From positions 23,469 to 87,468 of IMG/VR virus record IMGVR_UViG_3300034684_000059: 64,000 nucleotides of DNA; one strand, given 5' to 3'. The stretch comes from a virus. Below are positions 51,301-58,232 of the stretch, one piece after another. The position numbers were made by a program, and so were the translations under genes. Under the pieces are notes generated by a model. It was not told the DNA's origin, made no database searches, and saw nothing but the letters and a program-made list of their open reading frames with translations. The first letter of the stretch is position 1, and every line of letters starts with the position of its first letter.

Positions 51301-52851
51301 TTATCTAGAGACTTTGCGAATTACAAAAAACGTAAGAGCCCTGGAACTAAGTTCAGCATTAATCCACAATCGGTTATCCAAAGAATACTTCAAGACCAAG
51401 CCATGGTGGGGGTAGAAAACATCAACCCTATCCATGACTTGAAAGTACGAACTAGTTTTACCATGACTGGAGTAGGTGGAAGAAGTCAGGAAGCGTTTGT
51501 AGTAAATGATCGAATCTATCCTAAAGATGGTCCTGGTATTTTATCTGAAGCAACTCCTGACAGTGGTGCAGTTGCTATCACTGCCACATCACCGCCTAAC
51601 CCAACCATAGCAAACGTACGTGGGTTCGTGTCCCCGACAGATGTTACTAAACTAGAACCTTCTCAGCTTATCAGTGTACCTGCGTTACTCATGCCTGCAA
51701 GTACACAAGATGATGCTAAAAGAACAAACATGATAAGTATACAGTTATCGCATATGCTTCCAACTAAGGAAGGAAGTTCATTTCGTACAAGAACAGGATA
51801 CGAAAGGGTGATAGCACATACGACTTCAGCCATGTACGCATATACTGCTAAACAAGATGGACAAGTGATAGATGTGGATGACAAATTAGGAACATGTAAG
51901 ATCCAATATAAAGATGGAAGTAAGCATGTACTTAATTTCGGAGAAATATACGGAGATTGTGCTGACATGGTCACAACTTTGAAATTAGATCTTCTTATGA
52001 AAAAAGGATCTAAATTCAAACGAGGAGATGTTATCACGTATAATCCGGAGTTCTTTGAATATGATCCCATATCGAAACAAATAGACTGGAAACATGGAGT
52101 TCCTGCAAGAGTTGCATTCGTGGATTGTCGAAGAACATTTGAAGACAGTTCGTCTATAAGTGAAGAACTCGGGAAGAAACTTCAGATCCAACCAGTAACT
52201 ATTCGTCCACTTACTTTGCTAGCGGACGATATTGTTCACGAATACAAAAAAATAGGAGATCATGTAGAAATAACAGATCCCTTAATCATATTCGAATCTG
52301 GAGAAAATATCGATCTAGCTTCATTCGGGGAAGATCCAGAAACTATCAAGTATCTTGCAGATCTTAATAAACGGACACCTAAAGCTAAAGTAGCCGGAAA
52401 AATCGTGGATATTGAAGCGTATTATGGTTGTCCTATCTCCGACATGAATCCCAGTATGGCAAATCTCGTGAAGCATGCTATCAAAGCTAAAAATGCTAAA
52501 GCTAAGTTTGCCCAGGGAACCGATACCACAATGCCTCAGTCTGAACCTCTCCCTGAAGATACTAAATTCAAAAATGTAAAGTTCACCAAAAACACTGTAG
52601 TGATCCGGTACTTTATTCAAGAGAATTTAGACGCTTCACTTGGAGACAAGATCGTTATCGGACCTTCGTTAAAATCTATCATTGGATCTAAACTAAGTCC
52701 GACTTTCGATGAAGACAATGTCGCGATAGATGTGGAAATGAGTGGATCTTCAGTTTCGAACCGTATCGTGAATAGCGTTATAATTATGGGTATAAGTGAA
52801 ACTGTTCTCGAGAAAACGGAAAAAGACATACTCGAAATGTATTTCGATTAG
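48325..52851 (+). CDS. RNA polymerase beta subunit, N-terminal part (virion RNAP, phiKZ gp178-like)
   Basis: 1508 residues, far longer than a bacterial beta N-half. A charged, low-complexity insert (about 310-445, DNDDEEDIDRLARELHLEKEE and on) separates an N-terminal region from the core. The region about 1040-1110 (LKVRTSFTMTGVGGRSQEAF, then PKDGPGILSEATPDSGAVAI) corresponds to the fork/rifampicin-pocket segment of beta, and KKGSKFKRGDVITYNPEFFEYDP with VAFVDCRRTFEDSSSISEEL follows as in the beta middle. The GNKG...SRMN block is missing and must be on another gene (phiKZ gp149 is the C-half). AAGGAGAG precedes the ATG. Identity by motif position and by neighbourhood with the gp180- and gp181-like genes. 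Confidence 0.82.
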   Translation: MINLSSSKYHPAQERLMYGTFLRKFFNWRLGDLNKKPIALPKDIQLPPNSALHIFDNVYCEDNHIPTSDVFPTQIPFIDNETFLRHVVHVKEPNITKGDVPIQYSEKYLLIPRDREKILRKFKIENLSKFRFHENVSTVPNTKNALTIFNYNPMYRIQIKGSLQLGKDTLLQNAAKYRKTRMILSTILNTASKTAKDKINYIWMPLSNEIYSPQKFIRTKTSESSQSIKYKNSNMFALLVQLYNFVDTSTTLSVFEKMKDEDLYRINLILTVGRDFDNTIIINLKTLQELNPRNTNYRKIIKMINRLVLVSMKAEVEFNDNDDEEDIDRLARELHLEKEEDIDTFEDHRQEIEAKLKSTKEDENVETSTVDKDKLIDDGKKIIQGLKSIGTIDLDIPESLDAIVVDNSDADIIKTVTPTTKTNVDPDSSDKSKKIEPPKSKFFTKNELLRVAGNTAPATSGEEFAEFGMRYLKDIDSDADEYIAKQNHLSPKQKERATKLSRAYLNISLAGKPLSQHLTTGSDPTIDTEEFDFLDKDIPDKSMLKSTLQNFDNTYMKKFYYRDLAATLVSLNRVGMFVTGVEEQFINNELTQIKRFKIKFTDAEGEKHSSTVDIPAINEEGQCLVNGVNSYFRKQMINLPICKVSPSRVSLASNYNKTVVERVGSVAHSFLGYFRKLLMKIEESHKIKTIYGVNKLPLDLDNHLPGHEYSSIMQEYTEVELIHHAKTLTLYFDYEKRHHQSKFFSDRDISEVEQDHLVFCGDYVDEKNDKFCLFVGADNLILVVSTKTKKVVGHTTFIGALTNLFDVRLNTNLTEWTDIKILDKKFPVGFLLAYKYGLIPLMDKLKMDYQIVPVRSREPKLSPTSIVLKFNDKKIIFDRYPLLASMIVSGLTFFDLRHYDLEDMYDKNTYINILQDKGYSPNYLRGIDATFDLFVDPITYDVLLQMGKPTKFDELLIEATRMLQNHEHKEPSSIVNMRMRSFERLNAVLYNQLSRDFANYKKRKSPGTKFSINPQSVIQRILQDQAMVGVENINPIHDLKVRTSFTMTGVGGRSQEAFVVNDRIYPKDGPGILSEATPDSGAVAITATSPPNPTIANVRGFVSPTDVTKLEPSQLISVPALLMPASTQDDAKRTNMISIQLSHMLPTKEGSSFRTRTGYERVIAHTTSAMYAYTAKQDGQVIDVDDKLGTCKIQYKDGSKHVLNFGEIYGDCADMVTTLKLDLLMKKGSKFKRGDVITYNPEFFEYDPISKQIDWKHGVPARVAFVDCRRTFEDSSSISEELGKKLQIQPVTIRPLTLLADDIVHEYKKIGDHVEITDPLIIFESGENIDLASFGEDPETIKYLADLNKRTPKAKVAGKIVDIEAYYGCPISDMNPSMANLVKHAIKAKNAKAKFAQGTDTTMPQSEPLPEDTKFKNVKFTKNTVVIRYFIQENLDASLGDKIVIGPSLKSIIGSKLSPTFDEDNVAIDVEMSGSSVSNRIVNSVIIMGISETVLEKTEKDILEMYFD

Positions 52852-52864
52852 TGTCACAAATATG

Positions 52865-52892
52865 GAGTATCTCCTGAAAAGGAGATACTCCT
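52865..52892 (+). terminator. hairpin terminator
   Basis: GGAGTATCTCCT / AGGAGATACTCC perfect palindrome followed by TTATATTC. Confidence 0.85.
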
Positions 52893-52915
52893 TATATTCA
52901 TCACAATTTGACAAT

Positions 52916-52931
52916 TATATTACCAATATGA
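52916..52931 (+). promoter_or_regulatory. phiKZ-type early promoter (TATATTAC)
   Basis: TATATTAC at 52916-52923 then CAATATGA; 59 bases upstream of the HigA-like gene. Confidence 0.85.
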
Positions 52932-52981
52932 ACTTATCATCACAAAACAAATGTTACGAATAAATGTGAGGGAATTACATT

Positions 52982-53245
52982 ATGGCAAATCTATCCAGAA
53001 TAAAAACCCATCCTGGAGATATTTTGTATTACGAATATCTCGATGCAAATCCCGATAAAGTTACAGCCTTTGAAGAAAAACTGGTATTGCAGTATCCCCT
53101 TATCGAATTGATAAACGGAGTACAACACATCACTTATGATGTTGCAGTACAGTTGTCCAAACAACTTGGAACTACTGTAGAGTTTTGGACTAATCTCCAA
53201 TACGAATACGACCGTTCCTTGTATGATGCAATAACAGACACGTAA
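52982..53245 (+). CDS. HigA/XRE-family antitoxin-like protein (orphan, early)
   Basis: 87 residues with the HigA-type layout: THPGDILYYEYLDANPDKVT (the HPGeiL opening), then a helix-turn-helix with LIELINGVQHITYDVAVQLSK and the family end LGTTVEFWTNLQYEYD. Normal HigA length is about 90-100. No HigB toxin is found beside it; the next feature is a tRNA. Being transcribed from an early promoter, it could neutralise a host toxin or act as a transcription repressor. Ribosome site TGAGGGAA. Family call good, role inferred. Confidence 0.82.
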   Translation: MANLSRIKTHPGDILYYEYLDANPDKVTAFEEKLVLQYPLIELINGVQHITYDVAVQLSKQLGTTVEFWTNLQYEYDRSLYDAITDT

Positions 53246-53296
53246 AAAAATAATCCAGTATAAATACTATACGGACAACTCTTTAAGATAAATTTT

Positions 53297-53383
53297 GCCC
53301 GAATGGTGGAATAGGTAGACACAAGAGACTTAAAATCTCTCGGCTTACGAGCTGTGCCGGTTCAAGTCCGGCTTCGGGTACCA
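53297..53383 (+). tRNA. tRNA-Leu (anticodon UAA), CCA encoded
   Basis: 87 nt class II tRNA. Acceptor GCCCGAA pairs with TTCGGGT (first pair G-U), followed by A and encoded CCA. Anticodon stem GAGA/TCTC with loop CTTAAAA, anticodon TAA, reading UUA. Variable arm CGGCTTACGAGCTG and T arm GCCGG-TTCAAGT-CCGGC are complete. UUA is common in this AT-rich phage. Confidence 0.93.
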
Positions 53384-53506
53384 TAGTTCCCTTTGGAGTA
53401 ATTGGCTGAGGCTGGGAGATGGTAAGTGAAGAACTAGCGATGGCGTTGGCTTATTCTTTACTTACTGTCTCCCCACAACAAATAAGATCCAAGAAAGCTT
53501 AAAAGT
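53384..53506 (+). ncRNA. candidate structured RNA directly after tRNA-Leu
   Basis: Bases 53414-53473 fold as a hairpin of about 20 bp: GGGAGA/TCTCCC at the base, then GGTAAGTGAAGAA against TTCTTTACTTACT with two G-T pairs, and a 20-base apical part with its own short GC helix (AGC/GCT). No ORF and no T-run follow, so it is not a simple terminator. It may be a stable RNA processed from the tRNA transcript. Confidence 0.5.
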
Positions 53507-53522
53507 TATATTACTTATTTGG
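53507..53522 (+). promoter_or_regulatory. phiKZ-type early promoter (TATATTAC)
   Basis: TATATTAC at 53507-53514 then TTATTTGG. The leader carries a terminator-like hairpin before the gene at 53660. Confidence 0.85.
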
Positions 53523-53591
53523 TACGCGTTATAAAAATCTTCAAAAACAATACCATCAGTTTAACTTTTTTCTAACAAGTCATAAATAATA

Positions 53592-53624
53592 CAACAAGAG
53601 ATGTCCTTCCGGGGACATCTCTTA
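53592..53624 (+). terminator. hairpin in early leader (attenuator or short-RNA terminator)
   Basis: AAGAGATGTCC / GGACATCTCTT stem with loop TTCCGG, 80-110 bases after the promoter at 53507 and 36 bases before the next gene. Confidence 0.75.
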
Positions 53625-53659
53625 GTAAGTTGACGTCCGACACTTAAGGAGATATCATT

Positions 53660-53986
53660 GTGTCACTTATACTTAAAGTTCCTGATGATGTTTCAATAGA
53701 AAATACTAAACCATTTCCACACATTCGTCCGATCGTGGATCTGAAAGATGCTCAAATTTTGATTGATCTGAGGAACTTACCTACAACTTCTTTGCCTCCT
53801 AAGATATATGTTCGTCCAGATATCTCATCTCCAAAAGGCTTCAAAATTTATGGTCTGAAGGAGCCATCACAAACCAAAGAAACATACATATTAGATATAC
53901 CTCATTCTCAGGTTTTCTCGATAAAAGATTGGATAGATAAACTCTACGCTATAGAACACAAAGATTTGAAAGAAATCGAATTCTAA
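53660..53986 (+). CDS. hypothetical protein, 108 aa (early)
   Basis: GTG start with TAAGGAGA upstream. Beta-rich N-terminal half with proline-rich turns (LPPKIYVRPDISSPKGFKI) and a short C-terminal helix (VFSIKDWIDKLYAIEHKD). Preceded by an early promoter and a leader hairpin. Family unknown. Confidence 0.65.
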   Translation: MSLILKVPDDVSIENTKPFPHIRPIVDLKDAQILIDLRNLPTTSLPPKIYVRPDISSPKGFKIYGLKEPSQTKETYILDIPHSQVFSIKDWIDKLYAIEHKDLKEIEF

Positions 53987-54032
53987 ACTACATGATGTTT
54001 TGAACATGTTTTACTTTTAGTATGGATATCTG

Positions 54033-54064
54033 TAGACTACTGCCCTATTTGGGGCAGTAGTCTA
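54033..54064 (+). terminator. hairpin terminator
   Basis: TAGACTACTGCCC / GGGCAGTAGTCTA stem. Confidence 0.85.
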
Positions 54065-54100
54065 TACCTCTTAATTATGTCATTCATCTTTTTTTACGGT

Positions 54101-54116
54101 CATATTACTTCTTTGA
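54101..54116 (+). promoter_or_regulatory. early promoter variant (CATATTAC)
   Basis: CATATTAC at 54101-54108 then TTCTTTGA; the 3' half matches the consensus fully. 56 bases upstream of the small membrane-protein gene. Confidence 0.7.
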
Positions 54117-54163
54117 ATCAGGATCTACGATCCTACAACAAAACTTATTCAAGGAGAATAATC

Positions 54164-54310
54164 ATGACTATTCGTAATTTTATCCAGATCGTTGCCATCG
54201 TTGTCGTTACTGGAGCAATGGTTATCGGAAGCTATGTCTACGGACAGAGTGCTTCTTCGGACAACAACTTGTCGATCCGTGGCACAATTATCTCCCAGCA
54301 GCATCGCTAA
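54164..54310 (+). CDS. small membrane or secreted protein, 48 aa (early)
   Basis: ATG 54164 follows AAGGAGA. The protein is MTIRNF followed by a hydrophobic stretch (IQIVAIVVVTGAMVIGSYVYG, residues 7-27) and a short polar tail (QSASSDNNLSIRGT). A signal-anchor or cleavable signal with GQS-A site is possible. Own promoter and terminator. A small inner-membrane modulator of the host or of superinfection is one possibility; nothing more can be said. Confidence 0.6.
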   Translation: MTIRNFIQIVAIVVVTGAMVIGSYVYGQSASSDNNLSIRGTIISQQHR

Positions 54311-54348
54311 ATGAGATACATATGAATTCAACACGACATTTCAAAAGA

Positions 54349-54381
54349 GAGTAGAGATCCAACACAAATGGATCTCTACTC
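54349..54381. terminator. strong terminator between converging genes
   Basis: GAGTAGAGATCC / GGATCTCTACTC followed by TTTATTTTTTT on the plus strand. Confidence 0.9.
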
Positions 54382-54393
54382 TTTATTTTTTTA

Positions 54394-55107
54394 TCACATA
54401 AGTACAGCACGTTCGCCTTTAACGTAGACATCGTCATGCCTGGCCATTTCCAATGCAGAAACATACATGTCGATAGACGATTGATTTTTATTCAAGTACA
54501 CAGAGGTAACTATAGAAAAATAACCATACGTCCTATATCCGTCGGAATATCCCGAAACATATCCGGGACAAGTGTTATGTCCTCCAGCACCACCAAACTC
54601 ACAATCAAATAATGTCTGGCCGTTTAGAGTTCCACGATATCCTGCAATGTAATTTCTTTTTGATCCAAATATATAGAACAACCTTACTTGGTATATTCCA
54701 GATTCAGGAACTCCTTGTGGTAAACACATTCTGGTAAGTTGTGGAGGACACCATCGTCCTACCTGACCATCTCTCCAAAGACCCCAAGTCGACCATCCTG
54801 TAGGAGTACAACACGTCTGAAGGTTACACTCTTGTGTAGTTGCTGGTTTAGCAACTTCACTACAAAATCGATCTGATTTGTATATACCATCAGATCTAAG
54901 ACACTGTACTGTTCGTTCTTGGATACCTCCTCCACATGGTGCAGAACATTCTCCCCAAGTACCAACTTCCCAAGAGTATTTCCATACAGGTTTCCATCCT
55001 TGTTCTGTCTTAATATTGATATTCTTAACTTCTGTCCAAGTATCATCCTGATTCTTGACAAAAATATTAAGTCTTGACCAATGTTCAGTTTGTTTTATAC
55101 TTAACAT
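54394..55107 (-). CDS. thrombospondin type 1 repeat protein (copy 2)
   Basis: 237 residues. The first 44 residues and the thrombospondin repeat (46-98) are nearly identical to copy 1 at 7490-8143, with the six-cysteine TSR pattern (GTWGECSAPCGGG, QERTVQCL, DRFCSE, TQEC, LQTCC). The remaining 137 residues differ completely and hold another Trp/Cys-rich piece (GWSTWGLWRD, RWCPPQLTRMC) and beta-type sequence. A TGGAGAAAAC ribosome site precedes the start on the minus strand. Role as in copy 1: probably a surface-exposed or host-contact protein with an exchangeable C-terminal part. Confidence 0.8.
   Translation of the reverse strand: MLSIKQTEHWSRLNIFVKNQDDTWTEVKNINIKTEQGWKPVWKYSWEVGTWGECSAPCGGGIQERTVQCLRSDGIYKSDRFCSEVAKPATTQECNLQTCCTPTGWSTWGLWRDGQVGRWCPPQLTRMCLPQGVPESGIYQVRLFYIFGSKRNYIAGYRGTLNGQTLFDCEFGGAGGHNTCPGYVSGYSDGYRTYGYFSIVTSVYLNKNQSSIDMYVSALEMARHDDVYVKGERAVLM
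54942..55095 (-). repeat. 154-bp inverted repeat, copy 2 (partner at 7502-7655)
   Basis: Reverse complement of 7502-7655 with one difference seen. Inverted orientation, 47 kb apart. Confidence 0.85.
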
Positions 55108-55127
55108 AGGTTTTCTCCAGGAATGAT

Positions 55128-55165
55128 GGGATATAGTACTAGTCTTACGACTAGTACTATATCCC
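55128..55165 (-). terminator. hairpin terminator
   Basis: GGATATAGTACTAGTC / GACTAGTACTATATCC perfect stem downstream of the minus-strand 620-aa gene. Confidence 0.8.
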
Positions 55166-55171
55166 CCTTAT

Positions 55172-57034
55172 TTACTGAATAGAACGTAAGACATTGTACA
55201 GTTTGACACTGTCGTACAAAAGCGCATCACCTAACACATCCATACGAATAGCACTGAGTAAAGAATATCTGGTACGTCTGATCTTTGCAGACTCAAACCC
55301 ATTACAATTATCCTCAATATGTCCTTGACAAATAGTTTGTACTATCTTGTTAGGAGCTATGTCATTTCCGTTACGGATGGTACTTTCGAATGAATTTTTC
55401 TCAGTCAGATTTAAGATAAGTTTTACAAATCGCTCAAAATCATTAAACGAATATCCTAAATCTTTCATGGATTGTTCTTTTTCGAGTCCTACATCATCGA
55501 TAGTAAAAACCTGGGAGATAGTAGGTTTGTTACAATACTCATGGCTTCGCATAGAAAATCCGGACGATTCCATCGAGGACAATAGCGATGTAAGTTCCCC
55601 AAGAGGATCGTTTTTATCTACTGGAACAAGTAGATTGGCCAGAGAATACTGATGTATTTTTGTTGCGTTTTGGTATACGTGGAATCTACCATTCATAATT
55701 CTAAAATTGGGGAATTTGATCTTGACTTCTGCAGCATTTTTTACGTGCTGGTTAGTTCGGAAGATCCGATCTAACTCCCGTTCCAGAAGAACATTTATTG
55801 TTTTTTGTGTATGATAGATATTTTGCATCCTATTGTACATAGGTTCTTGTACTTGCATGTACTTACGAATGCATTGTCTATTCTTCAAATAGATCTCTCC
55901 AGAAATAGCATGCAAGATAGACGCTTCGTATGGATCACCTTTAGCTATAGAGGCTTGTCTCATCAAAAGCTGTTCTTGTCCATCTTCCACCAATGCTTCC
56001 AAATCATCCACCAGATCATCAGAAGTTTCAATAAAGTTATCGTCCGTGATGTTGATCTTTTCAGAATCTCGGGGGATGATTGTATCGTCAACAATGATCC
56101 GTTCCGGATCGTCTACAGAAAAGAGGTTGAACGATGCAGGAACAAAGCTTTCTCCAGAAGGAGAGATAGCTGCTTGTTTCATAGCTTGAAGAAGAGTTAT
56201 GATCGCTCTACAATCTCGCATACGTAGACTGAAATTCAAAGCTATACCGAGATACATGATAGTGTAGAGTCGGCTATATCTAGCATTCATTGCAATGGTA
56301 CGAGATACTTCATCTTGAGTATTTGGAAATAAGGTTTTAACTACAACCGCATACATTGCAGGTGTAAATTTGAGATTATTAAGATACACTCTCCAGATAC
56401 TCGGTCCATTTAGTTGTACATATTTTTCAGCTAACATCAAACTTTTCATTTGATTGTAGCCTAATTTTTTTACACTTTCTGTTTGTGACTCTTGTATACT
56501 AGACGGAGAAAAATTACACGCACGTCCAGCATTTTCGATATCCCGGATATCACGTACTTGATCCCACCCTGCAGAAATGAAAGACTGTACAAGGTCATTT
56601 AACTTAGGATCGAGCATGTTTGATTTTTGTACTGGGGCTTTAATGGAATTCCAATACGGAGATCCTGAAAAGAACTTATCTACTTTTGTGTATACAGGAA
56701 CCATATTGATCAGTCCATTAGCATGAGGAACGTTATACACCTCAATTTCGGAATACGCTTTATTATCAATTTTAAGAGAACTTACTTCTTCTAAAATGCG
56801 CTGCAGTTTATTATTTTTAACTTTCAGTGCTTCGATAGAAGTTTCAGTACCACTGAATCGGTTTAACGTATTTTTGATCTTAGTAAGTATCCCTTTAGGG
56901 ATATCTTCCTCAGAATTGATATTCTCCAAACCTATCAGATCTTCTTTCATGAGCTCTAGTTGCTCTAAACAATAGTCAAGATCTTCGTGTGCTCTACGGA
57001 CTAAATACGAATCTTCTCTGTTGAGATTAAACAT
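55172..57034 (-). CDS. hypothetical protein, 620 aa (probable virion protein)
   Basis: GGAGTACCC on the minus strand precedes the start. Helical N-terminus with coiled-coil segments (HEDLDYCLEQLELMKEDLIG, EALKVKNNKLQRILEEVSSL), a central part with MYLGIALNFSLRMRDCRAII and a helical C-terminus. No enzymatic motif. Preceded 10 bases upstream by the 294-aa gene, with which it forms an operon. Large unknown proteins of this kind are usually virion components in phiKZ-like phages, but this is inference. Confidence 0.7.
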   Translation of the reverse strand: MFNLNREDSYLVRRAHEDLDYCLEQLELMKEDLIGLENINSEEDIPKGILTKIKNTLNRFSGTETSIEALKVKNNKLQRILEEVSSLKIDNKAYSEIEVYNVPHANGLINMVPVYTKVDKFFSGSPYWNSIKAPVQKSNMLDPKLNDLVQSFISAGWDQVRDIRDIENAGRACNFSPSSIQESQTESVKKLGYNQMKSLMLAEKYVQLNGPSIWRVYLNNLKFTPAMYAVVVKTLFPNTQDEVSRTIAMNARYSRLYTIMYLGIALNFSLRMRDCRAIITLLQAMKQAAISPSGESFVPASFNLFSVDDPERIIVDDTIIPRDSEKINITDDNFIETSDDLVDDLEALVEDGQEQLLMRQASIAKGDPYEASILHAISGEIYLKNRQCIRKYMQVQEPMYNRMQNIYHTQKTINVLLERELDRIFRTNQHVKNAAEVKIKFPNFRIMNGRFHVYQNATKIHQYSLANLLVPVDKNDPLGELTSLLSSMESSGFSMRSHEYCNKPTISQVFTIDDVGLEKEQSMKDLGYSFNDFERFVKLILNLTEKNSFESTIRNGNDIAPNKIVQTICQGHIEDNCNGFESAKIRRTRYSLLSAIRMDVLGDALLYDSVKLYNVLRSIQ

Positions 57035-57043
57035 GGGTACTCC

Positions 57044-57928
57044 TTAATCGTTTACAATTTGCGCTTCTGCAGCTTTACAAAGTTTCAATACATCTACCAT
57101 GATATCATACGCTATCTGGTGTGCAGCTTTGATGAAATGAGTAGCCCACCAAAACCTTGCAAGACGTATTTCAAGGATCTCTCTATTCACAGAACTAGAT
57201 TCTCCTTGCTCTTGAAGTTGAGCGTCGTATCTGGATAAAGATTCACCATAGGCAACAAACGATTTTTCGATCTTTGTCGTAGTTCTGCTATCTGCATATT
57301 GTGCAAGAGTTTTAATTTTTTCTACGACTTGGACTAGTTTGTCAAGAGAATATCCGTGATGTGATACAGATACTGTCGATCTATCTTGATCGTACAATGC
57401 GGATACAGATTTAGTCAAGCTAAACTTAGACAGATCGAACCCAATCTTGTACAATACACTGTATGCTCGTTTAAACTCAGGAGTTCTCCAATCCGAGGAA
57501 GTTACTGGAGAATCACAAATTTGAGATATGTTAGACAATAACACATGCAATTGTTTAACTGCATCTATCCTCAATAACAATTTTTCATAACTTACGATCT
57601 TGAGCTTCTTTTCATAGAACTTTTCTTGATCGATACGATTTAAGTTATTCTTCAGGCGTTTCTCCCAGCGCTGTTGTATACTCTGACTACGGGAAAACGT
57701 TTTCTCAGCACCATTACGAAGGATACGTAACATCCGCATCACTAATGCACTGATTTTTCTAGCCATTTTAGCTAGACTTGAACCAACTGATTTAGCTAAA
57801 TCAGTATAATTTTCATCCGATCTAAAGTTGGGGTTCAACAGCATTTGGAGTTCTTCTTGAAGTTCAAGATAAGAAGTTTCGAATACTTCTTCGTCAGTAG
57901 CAAAAGACACTGCTTTTAACTTCAACAT
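57044..57928 (-). CDS. hypothetical helical protein, 294 aa (probable virion protein)
   Basis: TAGGAGCAG precedes the ATG on the minus strand. Almost wholly alpha-helical, with a basic mid-part (MRMLRILRNGAEKTFSRSQS, RWEKRLKNNLNR) and VHVLLSNISQIC-like amphipathic helices. First gene of the operon with the 620-aa protein. No family recognised. Confidence 0.65.
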   Translation of the reverse strand: MLKLKAVSFATDEEVFETSYLELQEELQMLLNPNFRSDENYTDLAKSVGSSLAKMARKISALVMRMLRILRNGAEKTFSRSQSIQQRWEKRLKNNLNRIDQEKFYEKKLKIVSYEKLLLRIDAVKQLHVLLSNISQICDSPVTSSDWRTPEFKRAYSVLYKIGFDLSKFSLTKSVSALYDQDRSTVSVSHHGYSLDKLVQVVEKIKTLAQYADSRTTTKIEKSFVAYGESLSRYDAQLQEQGESSSVNREILEIRLARFWWATHFIKAAHQIAYDIMVDVLKLCKAAEAQIVND

Positions 57929-58020
57929 GAATCTGCTCCTATTCTAAAATTACAGTGGTATACATAGGATGGCATGAAATAAAATTTTCACTATAATCTT
58001 ATGCTTCTTTCTTCCAAGGA

Positions 58021-58036
58021 GATATTACAAATTTAT
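58021..58036 (+). promoter_or_regulatory. early promoter variant (GATATTAC)
   Basis: CAAGGA then GATATTAC at 58021-58028 then AAATTTAT; only 24 bases upstream of the next gene, shorter than elsewhere. Confidence 0.5.
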
Positions 58037-58052
58037 ATTCGGAGATGTAACA

Positions 58053-58232
58053 ATGAGTAGCTCAAAAACACAGGAACGCATCCAGAAAATCGTGGACACT
58101 TCAATATTTCATATGTGTGTTAAAGAGTCTGTTCAGGCTTTAGCACGCAATCGGAAATCTGATAACCAAGATGTCGCCATTGTTAATGTAGTGGAAAGAC
58201 AAATTGCAAAATATCATCAGGAGAATAACTAA
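58053..58232 (+). CDS. hypothetical protein, 59 aa
   Basis: ATG 58053 follows TCGGAGAT and the frame ends at TAA 58230-58232, overlapping the next ATG in a TAATG arrangement. Small helical protein (MSSSKTQERIQKIVDTSIF, VVERQIAKYHQENN). Translationally coupled to the 512-aa gene. Family unknown. Confidence 0.7.
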   Translation: MSSSKTQERIQKIVDTSIFHMCVKESVQALARNRKSDNQDVAIVNVVERQIAKYHQENN

